A stretch of 64,000 bases of DNA from Apodospora peruviana (GCA_033439685.1 JAUEDM010000006.1:620001-684000), one strand, 5' to 3'; shown: positions 42,769-54,377, counted from the stretch's first letter. The notes: a model not told the origin generated them from the letters alone. Numbers and translations are program-made.

Positions 42769-44903
42769 CTACTGAGCGGCAGGTTGTGTTTCCCGGGAAC
42801 GAGGCGCCCCATTGGCACCTCCTCGACCGCCACGGAAGCCGCGGCCGCCTCTCCCACCACGGCCACGACCGCGGCCGCGGTACCCACGATAACCACCGCC
42901 GTCAACACTCCCCTGCCCAAAGGTCTCCATGTTTTTGCGCTGCTCCTCACCGCGCCACTCTCGACCTCCAGGCTTTTGACCGTGGTTCTCCAACCGATCC
43001 TTAGCTTCGCTAGAAATGTTATCGAAAAATGATTTGGTCTTGTTGTACGCGGGCAGGACGGTGTCTGCCGACTCGGGCACCTCTTCCGGCACTGGCGTTT
43101 CAGTATTATGAATCTCAGTGAGCGGTGATCCGGCAATTGCCTCCTTGACAACATCCTGTTTGTTGAATTTTGCGTTTGATGACGCGAAGTCAAAATCCGA
43201 GTCCGGAACCTCGACCTTCGCGGGACGAGCACCACCGCCACCCCGGCCACGAGCACCCCGGTTGGGCGACGCCCCTCCTCGCGGAGCATTGACCCGCATC
43301 TCATTGACCTTCTTCGTCAGGTTATCCATGACGTTTCCATTCGATGGTTGCGGGGCTGGTTGACCATCGAGCTTGGCCATGGCCACAGCAACCGCTGCGC
43401 GAGCAGCTTGGGTAGCATCACGCAATGCCGCAGCAGCTGTTTGGGCATTGTTCTCAGATGCAGACCTCGACGATGATGCCTGCGCCTGGATAGCGACCTT
43501 CGAAGTCAAAGCTGCCGGGAGCGGAACAGCAGGAAGAATTTGGGTCGGGCGGTTGCTTTTAGGACCTGTGGGGACAGTCTTGGCCGCTTCACGCGGAGCG
43601 GTCGGTGGGCCATTCGTCGACAAAGATGCCGCCGTCGCCTTTACCTCCTCCACCGTGGGCTTCGACTCTACGGGAGGCGGAGGGGCTGTCGCAGGGGCTT
43701 CCTGCCTGGATGGCTGGCCCAGGGGTTTCGGTCCAGAGGGTATTTCGGGTTGCTTCTGCTGCTGTCCAGGGGTAAGCGGCTTCTTGTCTGCCACTGGCCC
43801 AATCGGTGCAGGCTTGGGTTGCTGCTGAGCTTGATTGCTCGGCGTGTGGTTGGCGGACTGTCGGCCGGGCTGTCCTGGTGCACTGGGCATTCCTGGGGCG
43901 CCAGGCGGACCTGGGGGAACACCGTGACCAGGCTGGAAGGGCCCGGGATATTGGTTCCAAGGACCAGGACCCCCAGGACCCATTGGCGGGAACTGCTGGC
44001 CAGGGGGGAACCACTGTGGTGGAGGATATTGCATGCCGTTGAAGCCTTCGGGTCCAGGTCCACCACGACCCCAACCGCCCATGTAGGGAGGCGGAGGAGG
44101 AAAATGACCAAAGGGCGGGCCTTGTTGCGGCTGAGTACCCATGGGTCCGGGTCCGGGCGCGGGAAGACCTTGGGGGCCCGAAGGTCCCGAGGGACCGGGT
44201 GCGCCATGTCCAGGAGCGGGACGGGGTCGAGCCTTGAGACGTTGGTTAGCCGATTATCCAACGGAATTGTGCATATGTGAAGTCGAGAGGTAAGACCAGC
44301 AATGATCAGAAGGAAGGCAACGGAAATATCAACATTATATTGTTTGCGCAATTCAGACAGTAATACTGTGTTTAACATCCGAAAATATTTCATCATAAAA
44401 GTGGATTTGAGGTCGTCCGATGAGTACGACGCGACGCAAAGAAAGGAGACAACTTACTCCGACGATGGCAGGATCGTTAGGAACCGCCGGGGGCTTGCTC
44501 TCCTTGGCAGCTGGACCGCTTTCCTCTATTCTCAGATCTTTGACGTCTGTGCCGCGGAATACGATGTATTCGTAGAGCTGATCGGCGGGAGCGACTTCGT
44601 CATCGGGGTTACCCCTACGACCCTCGGTGCCGTAGGACCGGACATTCTCGAGGGAGACGGTGGACTCGTCCGAATTGATCTCGTGAAGCGTGCCGACGTA
44701 GCTAGATGAGGGGTCAGCAAAGCCGTGTGCGCGAAGGAAGCCTTTGGCTAGGGCAAGGCTAGAGGGGGAGGTGGGTGCATACCGGATGTCGCTGCGCGAT
44801 ATCAAGGATATCCGAGCCCTGTAGGACAAGCTTGTGAGCAATTGACGCGGAGGCAAAGTAAGGTTTCGCGCGCGTGTCCGACGAACCCTAAGAATTCAGA
44901 CAT
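42769..44903 (-). CDS. SCD6: LSM14/Scd6-family P-body protein
   Basis: Translational repressor and decapping activator of RNP granules. Four exons: 44903-44887, 44818-44783, 44701-44458 and 44232-42769, 586 aa in frame. The N-terminal LSm14 domain reads MSEFLGARISLISRSDIRY, then VGTLHEINSDESTVSLENV and APADQLYEYIVFRGTDVKDL. A Pro/Gly/Gln-rich spacer follows. The FDF box DSDFDFASSNAKFNKQDVV, FFD box KTKSFFDNISSEAKDR and TFG box KNMETFGQGSV come in the canonical order, and the protein ends in RGG repeats. The first exon holds only 17 nt and the second 36 nt; both are needed to complete the LSm strand. The third intron (225 nt) is the longest in the gene and has a GCTAAC branch site. Confidence 0.93.
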
Positions 44904-45771
44904 GGCGAAATAAAAGGTTGGGCAGTGTGTGGCGACGACTCGCGCAACTGGGGAGCTAGTCGTGGAGTTGGATGTGGAGGGGATGCAACAAAAACGAGGC
45001 GAGGAAGAATGATGAATCTACCTCTGCAAGACTCGCACTCTCAAGACGGGCGCGAGTGTGAGGACGCTTAAATAATGCACACGAAGTGCAGGTCGCAGGA
45101 AGCGTGGTGCTATGCGGAGCGGTGAATTGGGAAAGAGGCAAAAAAGGAATGATGGAGGTGTTGAAGGAGAAAGAAGGCAGGAGGACCTACGGAGACGGAT
45201 CCGTATTTGAAAATTCGGCCACCTCAGCCTCCTCTTTTGGAGGAGGCTACGGGTTAGCCCCTGTGGCACGGGGCCTCTCACTGATCAAGGCCTCAGTGCT
45301 CCACGGCCACCGTGCATCTGTGCGTTGCACCGCCACATGCTGGGCGCTGCACGCTCTTCCATTCGAGGTCTGGTGTGAAAACGGAGCCACCAGCCATTTC
45401 ATATGGTTGAAGGGAAACTGAAGAGGAAAGAAAGAAAAAGATTGGACCAAAGTTCGAGCAACGCCCATCGGCTTTTATACACCCACAAAATATGCTAAAA
45501 ATCCAAAATACAGAATTTTCCAAGCCCAGCGGGTCACCTATGCAGGTAACCCGTATGCAACCTTTGATCAAATTCTAGAAAGGACCCATACCCGCCCGAT
45601 TACGCAAAGATTATCTTGGGCCCGCTCTTGTTGAGACTTGAGACCAATCTCTTCCAACCCCAATCCCAACCAAAATGGTAAATGCTCTTCCAAACTCCCA
45701 TAATATGTAAGGTGATCCTCCAGAAGATATTACACAGTGCCTCGCCATTATCCCCTTCACCGTCTACCCAG
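44904..45771. promoter_or_regulatory. SCD6 promoter region with inverted repeats
   Basis: Upstream of SCD6 and downstream of the membrane protein gene. Contains a perfect 9-bp stem with 5-nt loop at 45226-45248 (AGCCTCCTC / GAGGAGGCT), a 10-nt palindrome ACGGATCCGT near 45,195 and a GCCCC/GGGGC pair near 45,256. No gene seen. Confidence 0.5.
45226..45248. repeat. Perfect 9-bp inverted repeat (hairpin)
   Basis: AGCCTCCTC, loop TTTTG, GAGGAGGCT. It lies about 320 nt upstream of the SCD6 ATG and may be part of its promoter. Confidence 0.8.
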
Positions 45772-47678
45772 TCATCGGTAACCGGAAAGAAACGGTTGTG
45801 TGCTCTGGTTGCTATACGTCGAATATCCCGAATACGCGCTGTTCAAGCTGCTGACGCTCGGGTATTGACTCGGAGCCGCAGGTGGAGCCTGTTGCGTCCA
45901 CTGCGGGTAAGAATACATCGGTTGGAACGGCTGTTGTGGCGGCGGCGGCGGCGGAACAGCTACCGGAGGGTAGTAATAAACCGGCGCCGGCGAAATCCCG
46001 GTAGTGGTCAGATAATTGACATTCGTCGTGTTCACCGGTACTGTCGTGGCTGCAACAGAGGAGACGGTGACTGCCGACTTTCTATGGCGGAGATGACTCG
46101 GATCATGTTGCTTCTGTCCTCCGTACCAATGCCTCTCGTCCGGATCTTTGAGCCGCTCCGTGCTCGTGCCGGTATACCCAGACACGCCCCTATGCGGGAT
46201 CCCCGGGTACTTCTCGCCCCAGAACATGGACCCCGAGTCCGACCACTCGTCGATGATATCGGCCATCGTCTGTATGTGACCATACGCAGCAGGGAGGTAG
46301 CCCTTTGGTCGGCGGAGGGAGAGGTAGAGCCCAAAAACGGCGGTAACCAACGCGAATGCAGTAAAGTAGAATATTTGCGGTGGGTACATGTTGACGCCAA
46401 GCTGGAACTGGAGGTTGATGGCCAGGCCGAATATCCAGTGCACGCCGGCCTTGAGGGCGAACAGGAAAAGGGTCTGCCACGAGGTGAAAGCAGCCCATAC
46501 CGAGTTGTAGTGACCGTTGGTGCCTTTCGGTCCAATGAGCTCTCGATATATGGCTTCGTCGCGCGACAGGTTGACGATCAGCTCGGCGCAGTGAAGTGAC
46601 ACAGTAACGATCGACTGGAAAGCCGTGATGAGAAAGACGGCGCCCACGGTGCCTGCTGTTCCATGCTCGGCGCTCCATCCAACATTGAGGACCGAGGTGC
46701 CGTCCGTGCACTGCGATATGCTGCAAGTCGAGTCCGTGATTCCCGTAAAAATTGGCAAAAGAGACCATGAGCGTCCCAGGACGCCGTTCCGGTGGCCCTT
46801 CGTAATGTATGCCTGGATGCCTCCTCCCCACGCAGCGCTCAAAATTGGCGACACCCATAAGAGCACAATAATGCGTAGGACACGGTAGTGCGCCGTGATC
46901 ATTGGCCTCTGCTTGGGACTTGGGCGTTGGCTCCGCGCGTCCTCCTTTGCTTGATGGATACCCATCATGCACCGTCCTATTCGGGGTTCAATTCGATGTC
47001 CGTCGGTTTCGTCGTGGGTACATGCTCGAACGACATCCAGAGGATTGGAGCTCCATGTGGGAATACTGGTTGTCACCAGCGCCCAGTTTGTGATGGTAGC
47101 CTGGAAGAAGAGCCCGGCGCCGAGGGTCAGGAGCGCGATGGCGTTTATATGAACCCCGTGGGTGTCGTCGGTTTCGTAGCCGCGGTCTAGCAGCTCGGCA
47201 AGATCGGGGTTCAGGCTCAAGAATGTGAGTGAGGTCGAACCGTACGCAAGAACAATGCCAATGAGGTATACCGCGTTCGCCACCATTCCGTTTGGCCGGC
47301 TGTATTTCGAGGCTCTGAGGAGCCGTAGATTCGAGTTGAATTCGAGTAATCCCTCTCTCTGGAGCGCCCATCGCAGTGAGCATGAGTGGATGTATCCCAT
47401 GCTGTCGTTTAGGAGGGTGACTTTAACCAAACCTTGTTAGTAACAGGCCGGAGAAAAGGTTTTGTCGACCTACCGACAACGTTGAGCAACAGAGGCAATA
47501 TCTCTCTCCACGTATGTGACATGACGATGTGAGTAGCGGTCCCATCTCGAATCTCTGTGTAGAGGCAGATGCCCCCGCCAAGTAGCGAACCGATGCCGAC
47601 AAACCAGCTGACTACCAGGCCCAACACGCACGCGTTCCGTGTGTACCGGCTGTCGTCATGTTGTTTCTGGACAGCCAT
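45772..47678 (-). CDS. Fungal eight-TM integral membrane protein, unknown function
   Basis: Two exons, 47678-47474 and 47420-45772, 617 aa, with a short 53-nt intron inside helix 2 (LLLNVV|VTLLNDSMGYIH). I count eight hydrophobic helices: VLGLVVSWFVGIGSLLGGGI, the ILPLLLNVVVTLL segment, NAVYLIGIVLAYGSTSLTFL, INAIALLTLGAGLFFQ, VLRIIVLLWVSPILSAAWGG, GTVGAVFLITAFQSIVTVSL, TLFLFALKAGVHWIFGLAIN and FYFTAFALVTAVFGLYLSL. A 175-residue C-terminal tail follows, with YLPAAYGHIQTMADIIDEWS, a segment that fits cytosolic placement, and then a Pro/Gln/Ser/Tyr-rich end. The gene looks intact. It resembles a widespread uncharacterised ascomycete family, but I cannot assign a transported substrate or ligand. 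Confidence 0.8.
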
Positions 47679-48201
47679 GGCCTTCAGAATACACCGAAAG
47701 CCGCCCCGTTGCCATGAAAACGCGGAGAGCTTGTTCGATCACTGGACCAAGTATGGGAATAGAAAAGATCATCCGTCACGGCAGCAAACATGGCGAGAGC
47801 AGGGAAAGAGGAAAATCAGCTGCCCAGCGCAGAGCCTCGCCGATAAATTCAAGAGCCCCTCCAGCCATTTCCCCCCATCGGCAGCCGTGGAACACACGAC
47901 CCAAAGGGCCAAAGCAAAAGGTTAAGTTACCAGGGGTCTTTTTCTTTCAGCCTCACGATCCGACCAGGGTCTTGATTGCATAACTTCCGAATCTGGCAGG
48001 GATGGAATCAATAGTTTGGCGGCAGCCATGCGGCAGCCATGCGGCTGCATTGGCGAGAACACGCTGGCTGACCACTGCATTGGATGGGCCACTGGGCGGC
48101 AAAGCAAAGGAGGAGATTATGTCAAGAAAGAGGAGCAGTTCCGCGCTCGCGGAAAACTTTCAAATGCTCCAAACACCCGCAGCCTCGCGTTCTCTGGGCT
48201 C
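47679..48201. other. Intergenic upstream of the membrane protein gene
   Basis: Promoter side of the eight-TM gene; includes a short direct repeat GCAGCCATGCG at 48,023-48,042. No gene seen. Confidence 0.45.
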
Positions 48202-48475
48202 TTATATCTCGTTTGTCCATTCGAATGTAAAAGAGAAGACTGGATGAGTGATCCGGACATGTATTGACTGCCCATGCACGAATGTCTTGAGAAGCCAGCC
48301 GTCTGATGCGGTGCAGCTGCGGATAGTTCCAAGTCTGGACCGATGGGAAGCTTGTTCGCTGTTGAAGGTCCAGGACACTCCCTAGACTACAATGGTGGCA
48401 TTCCAAGTGCATGTCGTGCATCTTGAGGGCAGCTATTATCGGAACGATGAAGACGGAAGTACAAAAGAATCTCAT
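48202..48475 (-). pseudogene. Decayed small secreted protein gene
   Basis: ATG at 48475 opens a signal-peptide-like sequence, MRFFCTSVFIVPIIAAL. One frame away the protein continues with CTTCTWNATIVV, a TAG stop, then GVSWTFN and a stop-free tail SCTASDGWLLKTFVHGQSIH ending ITHPVFSFTFEWTNEI with TAA at 48204-48202. The order (signal peptide, paired Cys, Trp-rich core, about 90 residues) is that of small secreted cysteine proteins in filamentous fungi. At least one frameshift and one in-frame stop separate the parts, so it is called a pseudogene. The 118-codon open frame in the signal-peptide frame loses protein character after residue ~28. Family identity is not established. Confidence 0.45.
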
Positions 48476-48837
48476 GATGGATGGTTTGGCCAGAAACAGG
48501 TTGGGGGGTAATCATTGGGCTTAGGTAAGCATGTTCAGGTACCGAAGTGTCGAACTACGAGTCTTGGCGCTGTTGCTCCCGATCAACCCCACATGGAAGC
48601 TTACAGCGGTTTTGCCTCCCTGAATCGGCGTCATCGGCGCATGACTCCATCGGCAAGCAAACCTCTGTCCGACTTTCAACGCCGTCAATTATTCAAAGTT
48701 AAGAAGCGACTGGACGTGTCATCACAAAAGAAAATATTGCGCTAACTCTGTAAGCTCAACGGCGGAGTTAATTTCTGGGACACCAATCCGAAGCTAGGAG
48801 ACTGTTCCACAAGTGAGCACTCGACGAGATCTACAGA
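48476..48837. promoter_or_regulatory. RQC1 upstream region
   Basis: About 360 nt before the RQC1 start; probably contains its promoter. Nothing specific recognised. Confidence 0.4.
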
Positions 48838-51048
48838 ATGGCCAGCCGACAGCTGCGGAAGCTCCGCAAACAGCAGGAGCTGCTTAACCTTCAAAATGAG
48901 TCTGCCCGGGAGGAGGAGGAGGAATCTGAAGATGAGGCGCCCATTGTCGCAAAGCCCCGAGGAAATCCCTTTGCGGGCTTCGCTGCTCTGGCCGATGAAG
49001 GAGAGGATGACGATGAGGGTAACAAGACCGACGATGATGAAGAGGCCGAATATAAAGAACAGCCATCCGTGGAACAGCTCGACGGAACGGTGACTACCAG
49101 TCAGAGCAAAAAGCCCAAGAAGAAGAACAAGAAAAAGAAGAAAAAGGGAAAGGCGCCAGTAGCCGCCGACGCCGACGCCGATGGTGACACCATCTCCGAC
49201 CTGCTCAACTCAAGAGTAGAGCAGCTCAAGCTCGAGAATCCTGGAGACAAAGTTGAATACCCAGCAGCTAAAATCGCGGATCTCCTGCGGATCAACTTTC
49301 AGCACCTCAAGGCGATCAACGAAATGCGCAGGCTGTTTGGAAAGGCGATGGACGTGGCGGATGCCGACGACCATGCGCAACCCCGACGGATGCGAAATGG
49401 CCACCAGGAGGTCGACCTCGAGACCTACCTCAGCGCCCCTCCAGAGCAGCCGGGCCGGCAAAACAAGCTCAAAGGCCTGTTCGATACCGTCCTCCGTACG
49501 AACCCCTTCATCGAAGGGAAGAAGACCTGGCCAAGAAACTCAACCCACGGACTCAAGATGGCGCGTGTGTCCATGTTAAGCGGAGAGTACACCTTTGTGC
49601 ACGACAAGACCTACGAATCGCTCGAGGCGACCTTCTTCGAAATGGTCCAGATGCACGATCCCATGCAGCTCGTCCACTTCCTCCGCGCCTACCCTTACCA
49701 CGTCTCGACCCTTATCCAGGTGAGCAAGGTGGCCAAGCAGGATCAGAACGCCGCCCTGGCGGCGGACCTCATCGAGCGCGCCCTCTTCGCCTTTGGCCGG
49801 GCCAGCCTGAGCGAGTTCCGCAAGCTGCTCGAGCAAGGGCGCGCGTGCCTCAGCTTCAAGCGCCCCGAGAACCGGCAGTTCTTCCTGGCCGGTTGGAACC
49901 TGGTCAAGCACCTCAAAGCCAAAGGCACCTTCCGCACGGCGCTGGAATGGTCCAAGCTGCTTTTGAGTCTGGACTTCGTTGACCCCTACGGCATTATCAA
50001 CTGGCTGCACCCGCTCGCCATCCACGCCCACGAGGCGCAGTGGTTCGTCGACTTTTGCGCGACAAAGATCTTCGAAGAGGGGACCCCCTTCATCCAGACG
50101 GGCGCCTACATCAAGCAGACTCTCGTCTTGGCTCATCTACAGCTCAAGGACACGGAGGCTGCTCGCGCCGCTTTGCTGGAGGGCATCCATACCGTGCCAT
50201 GGTTGTACTGTTCGCTGTTTAGCGCGCTCAACCTCGACGCGCCTAGGTGCGTCTGGGGCGTCAAGCCGCGCGATGAGAACGAGGACCTCTACACGGAGCT
50301 CTACATCCATGTGACGAAGGACCTGTGGCAAGCAGACGCGGCCACCCAGCTCTTGGTCTCGACGGCAGCCTCGGCGCCGCGCAACGAAGATATCAAATCG
50401 CTCCCGAAGTCTTGTCCGGCCGTCACGCTCGCCGACGCGCGCTTCGTCTATCTCGACGACACCCCCGCGCTGATGGCGCACGTCCCGCGGCACCTGATCC
50501 ACGACCGCGAGCCCAACTTCGACTTTGACCCGCTGCCCCCGGCGCGGGAGGACAACACTTTTTCGAGCTACGTGCAGGAGATGCCGTGGCAGGTCGCGGA
50601 GAACAACCAGGAGGATTCGGCGAGGCGGTTACTGCTCCGCAGGGTCCACGGGAACCCACAGGTGGGCGGTGCTGTGGCGCAGGATTTGGCGGACGAGATG
50701 CTCGACATGGCGGAACGGGAGCTCAGGCTGGAAGGGCTGGATAACGAAGACGGCAGGAGGATACTGCAGGAGGGATTGGATAGGTTTGTGACGAACGGCA
50801 CGGATGACGCTTGGACCGAGCAGGACGGTGTGGTCAGACGGATTCTTGATCATATACTGGGGGGCGTGAGAGGGATCGGGATGAGGGCGCCTTTTGCGGC
50901 GACGGTGGAGGATGCGCCTGATGATGATAGTGACGATGATGATGCTGATAGTGATGATATGCCTGATCTTATACCGCCAGAGGAGGAGGAGCAGCAGCGT
51001 GACCAGATGCCGGGCGGGTGGGGGAATGGACGTGGGTGGGAAGAATGA
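48838..51048 (+). CDS. RQC1: TCF25/Rqc1 ribosome quality control protein
   Basis: Component of the ribosome-associated quality control complex on 60S subunits, working with Ltn1 and Rqc2 on stalled nascent chains. Single exon, 736 aa. N-terminus MASRQLRKLRKQQELLNLQN is typical of the family. Acidic tracts follow, then a lysine block at residues 91-105 (KKPKKKNKKKKKKGK). The TCF25 domain starts near residue 230: THGLKMARVSMLSGEYTFVH, then FEMVQMHDPMQLVHFLRAYP, YHVSTLIQVSKVAKQDQNAA, LAADLIERALFAFGRASLSE. It continues through FFLAGWNLVKHL to about residue 560. The C-terminus is acidic (DDDSDDDDADSDDMPD). Length fits fungal orthologues (about 700 aa). Confidence 0.93.
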   Translation: MASRQLRKLRKQQELLNLQNESAREEEEESEDEAPIVAKPRGNPFAGFAALADEGEDDDEGNKTDDDEEAEYKEQPSVEQLDGTVTTSQSKKPKKKNKKKKKKGKAPVAADADADGDTISDLLNSRVEQLKLENPGDKVEYPAAKIADLLRINFQHLKAINEMRRLFGKAMDVADADDHAQPRRMRNGHQEVDLETYLSAPPEQPGRQNKLKGLFDTVLRTNPFIEGKKTWPRNSTHGLKMARVSMLSGEYTFVHDKTYESLEATFFEMVQMHDPMQLVHFLRAYPYHVSTLIQVSKVAKQDQNAALAADLIERALFAFGRASLSEFRKLLEQGRACLSFKRPENRQFFLAGWNLVKHLKAKGTFRTALEWSKLLLSLDFVDPYGIINWLHPLAIHAHEAQWFVDFCATKIFEEGTPFIQTGAYIKQTLVLAHLQLKDTEAARAALLEGIHTVPWLYCSLFSALNLDAPRCVWGVKPRDENEDLYTELYIHVTKDLWQADAATQLLVSTAASAPRNEDIKSLPKSCPAVTLADARFVYLDDTPALMAHVPRHLIHDREPNFDFDPLPPAREDNTFSSYVQEMPWQVAENNQEDSARRLLLRRVHGNPQVGGAVAQDLADEMLDMAERELRLEGLDNEDGRRILQEGLDRFVTNGTDDAWTEQDGVVRRILDHILGGVRGIGMRAPFAATVEDAPDDDSDDDDADSDDMPDLIPPEEEEQQRDQMPGGWGNGRGWEE

Positions 51049-52444
51049 TGTTGATGAGGAGAGTTTGTTGGGGAGTGTGATGGGTGACGGTGAACAGCAA
51101 TAATTTGGCGTCGTAGAGGTGGCACTGCGTTGAGATCCTTTTGTCTCTTTGGTTTACTTGCGGGCAAAAGTTTGTTGGAATTGGTCAAGTAAACAAAGGC
51201 CTCCCTTCACTTATATGACCCGAGTTTGGTATGTTGGCACAGCGGTGAGATTATATGCTCTGCTTCAGGAGACAGGGGCGTTCTGAGGTAGATGTGCTAC
51301 GTCTAGCTCCCCAAAGTTCATTTACAGGATGAACAACATTTAATACTCATCGGGACGGACTTCTGGTCAGATGGCGTTCTTGGTTTTAGCCATGACGAGT
51401 ATAGGTCTATAGAGGATGAAAGCAAACTCTGTGCACTTTGTACCGAAGCTTATTGGGATACCGTTGCAAAATGCCCGGTCTGAATGGTAGAATGCCGTGT
51501 ATATGATACAGAACATGATATTAGTTATGTGTCTACAGACGCTTATCGGTCATGTCAGAGCCACTCGGTTGTACGGATTATTGCAATGCAGTTAAAGAAT
51601 GCCGGCGAAGGAGTGTACCTTGACCAGAACTGTTACCAATTCCTTGAGCAGGTTGGATCGATTTATTGCGAGGTAGACACTCACTCAGGTACTTATTACG
51701 TGCTTAAATGTTGTGGACTGTCTGATCCCGAATCCAGATTACACCCGTCTCGTTTAATACCATGTGCTTGACCAAAGTCTGGAAATCGGCAACTTGACTT
51801 CTCTCTACTCCTTATATGTATTCCTTACAGCACAGCACAGCACAGACTCGCTTAACAGATAGAAGATGGAGGCGACACGTTTTTCTTTTCGGGAAATACT
51901 CGGCGACTGTCGAACTTCATGTTTTGGCGTGAGACACCCTAAAAAGGGGTTGTTGTGGTGAGCAAGTTTCAAGTCACCCCAGCACCTCAGGTACCCAGAG
52001 CGTTGGACGGTTGCGCCGCACTGTGTTTCTCTCCTGTCTTCTGGTGTGCACTTACAGTGCGAAGTTGACATCTCATAGGATTAGAAATTCGGGATTGTCC
52101 TTTCGAAAGGACGGGGTACCGAGGAGTAGCACAATAATACAGTGGCGGCTGTGCGCTGGCTACCGCCGCACGACCGAGACTCGACCTTCTAGTCCCATCT
52201 CATGGAACAGAAAAGAGAGAGAGCAAATTAATAAGCTTGTTCTGGGCTGGGTCGCGGTTGCGCAATCTGTCACGAAGAAGGGACGGGATACATTTAAATA
52301 CAACTTGGCACCCCGCCACTGCTTTCGCCCCTCCATCAACCTCAAAAAGTGCCCCACAATCGCAACTCCCCATACACTCTCCGTTGAGCATCATATCGCA
52401 TCGCATACCAAACAAACCGAAAAGACAAGAAACAGAAAACAAAA
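51049..52444. other. Intergenic RQC1 - ATX1
   Basis: 1.4 kb. A 95-codon forward frame at 51484-51771 starts with ATG and has seven Cys but no recognisable signal peptide or family, so it is not called. A CAGCA tandem tract lies at 51,828-51,845. The last ~150 nt is a C/A-rich leader for ATX1. Confidence 0.45.
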
Positions 52445-52824
52445 ATGGCCGACGTAGTAAACGCTGTCCCCGCCCCGGCCGCTGATGCCGCCACAGGCCA
52501 GCACACGTACAAGTTCAACGTCAGCATGAGCTGCGGCGGCTGCTCGGGCGCCGTGGATCGCGTGCTCAAGAAGCTTGACGGTTTGTCTCTCTCCTTACCA
52601 CCACCTAGCCCTATTTCTAACGATCGTTTGCTAATGAGTGTGGGTGATGTGATATAGGCGTCAAGAGCTACGAGGTCTCCCTCGAGCACCAGACCGCCAC
52701 CGTCGTGGCCGAGGACTCGCTGCCGTACGAGAAGGTGCTCAAGACGATCGCCAAGACTGGGAAGAAGGTTAATACTGGTGAAGCGGACGGGGTTGCGCAG
52801 AGTGTTGAGGTTAAGGACGAGTAA
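52445..52824 (+). CDS. ATX1: Copper metallochaperone ATX1
   Basis: Cytosolic Cu(I) chaperone delivering copper to the Golgi P-type ATPase Ccc2. Two exons, 52445-52580 and 52658-52824, 100 aa, with the Gly codon split (LD-G-VKSYEVSL). The heavy-metal-associated fold begins at residue ~21 with TYKFNVSMSCGGCSGAVDRV; residues 28-33 are the MxCxxC metal site. It ends with KVLKTIAKTGKKVNTGEAD, where the conserved KTGK lysine lies. Relative to yeast Atx1 (73 aa) there is an Ala/Pro-rich N-terminal extension of ~20 residues, usual in filamentous fungi. The 3' flank has AAGC tandem repeats (about 52,890-52,940). Confidence 0.95.
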
Positions 52825-54377
52825 AGAATAAGATGGGACAAGAGGTTGGTTTGGTTTTTCGCGGAAGGGGATTGAGGGTTGAGGTGGAAGCAAGCAAGCA
52901 CGCCGCGACCAAGCAAGCAAGAAGAAGCAAGAAGCAGGCAGGGTATATTTTATGTGTTTGATATATATAGCGTTGGGTTTCTCTCTACACTGAATTTTTT
53001 TACTTCTTCCTACGGAAATTGTGGACGATCTATGCCCCCGGTGGTTGATGCTGTGATATGCTCGGTGGTAGTTGCAACGTGCGAGAGGTATGCCTCCTCC
53101 CATTCGTCGTCGTGAACAGTTGGAGGTAGGTTAAAGTTACTCTGGCTTTTTTTTATGCAGAATGCGTCGTCTCTTCAGCCTGTCTGCGGTGACTACCTTA
53201 CCTACCGTATTAAAGCTCACAAAGTAATATGTGCCTTATGGAAGACAAGTATTGTAACAATCTGGGTTAGTTCACTTCAGTCCCTTCCCTTTTGGCAGAG
53301 AAGAGAGAGGGAGAGAGACGAAGCTGTGGGATACTGAGTAGCTCTAGCTTTACCTGAACAGTCCAGTCTCGTTCTTTACAGTTGCACCCCGATTAGATAA
53401 ATACCTATATTGAGAGACTTCAACTTTAGATCTGTTGAGAAAGTAATATTCAGGGGTATAGAGCAAACAGTGCAGTGATGGGTAAGGTAGTGAGAACCCT
53501 CCTGGCTGGTTGCCTGCCTGACTGCTTGGTTGGTTGGTTGAGTGAAATCCATTGTCAACACACACATGCGAGGTGCACTTGGCAGCAGAATTGCCCTCTA
53601 ACGTCCTCCGTCTTCACCAAATAGGTAGCTCTTTTCCATGTGTCCTGGCCACCTTTCCCTGGGGTTTCTTGGGAGTCCCCGACGTGTAACAGGAAGCAGC
53701 GAGTTCCATAAACACCAATCTTTCACCAGCCCACTGGAACGGGGTGTTTAAAGGTATCTTCATGAATGTGAAATTGCCACATCGTCATTTTCGGCTTCTA
53801 ACTGAGCCCCTTCCTGTTAGTAAGGCCCAACATGCTGTTTAATCCTTCCCGAACCTCGTACGGATTACTTGACACTTCACCAACTCTAAGGTAACAAATC
53901 CATCCATGTGAACACCGGACAAACAAGTCCACAACCACGGATATCTTTTACTGCGACCCTATGTACTCTCAGTCCCGAATATTTTATCGCTCGGCAGTCC
54001 CCTGCAAGCATGGATTCGAGGTGCCTCGGCAACTTACCCCATCCCCGCATCTGCCAGGCGACAAAGACTGGAGAAACGTGGGGAAGTCTGGGGTTGGGGC
54101 CGTCTTGGCGACGATCGAGGCGAGGTTCAGATGGATGACACGAGCCTTCCAACGACCGACTTCATAAGTGATAAGTCCTGCTCATCTCATCTTATCTCAT
54201 CTTCTCTCTTGTTGTATCTGGATTTGAGATTTGAGTCGTGTGAATAACCCCATTGTGGCTTGATCACTACCACTTCCACCTCTTCTCTCCTCTTATAATC
54301 AAACTCACTTACTCCGTCATCGCCTTATTTGCCACCTTCACATACCCTTCCTATATCTCCGAGATAATACAGAAAAA
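52825..54377. other. Intergenic ATX1 - SCPx thiolase
   Basis: 1.55 kb with AAGC and TGGT tandem tracts (52,890-52,940; 53,525-53,540) and a TCTCATCT tract near 54,185. No gene seen. Confidence 0.5.

Noticed and set aside
51484..51771. 95-codon Cys-containing forward frame
   Set aside because: No signal peptide, no family, and no repeat of its pattern; likely chance.
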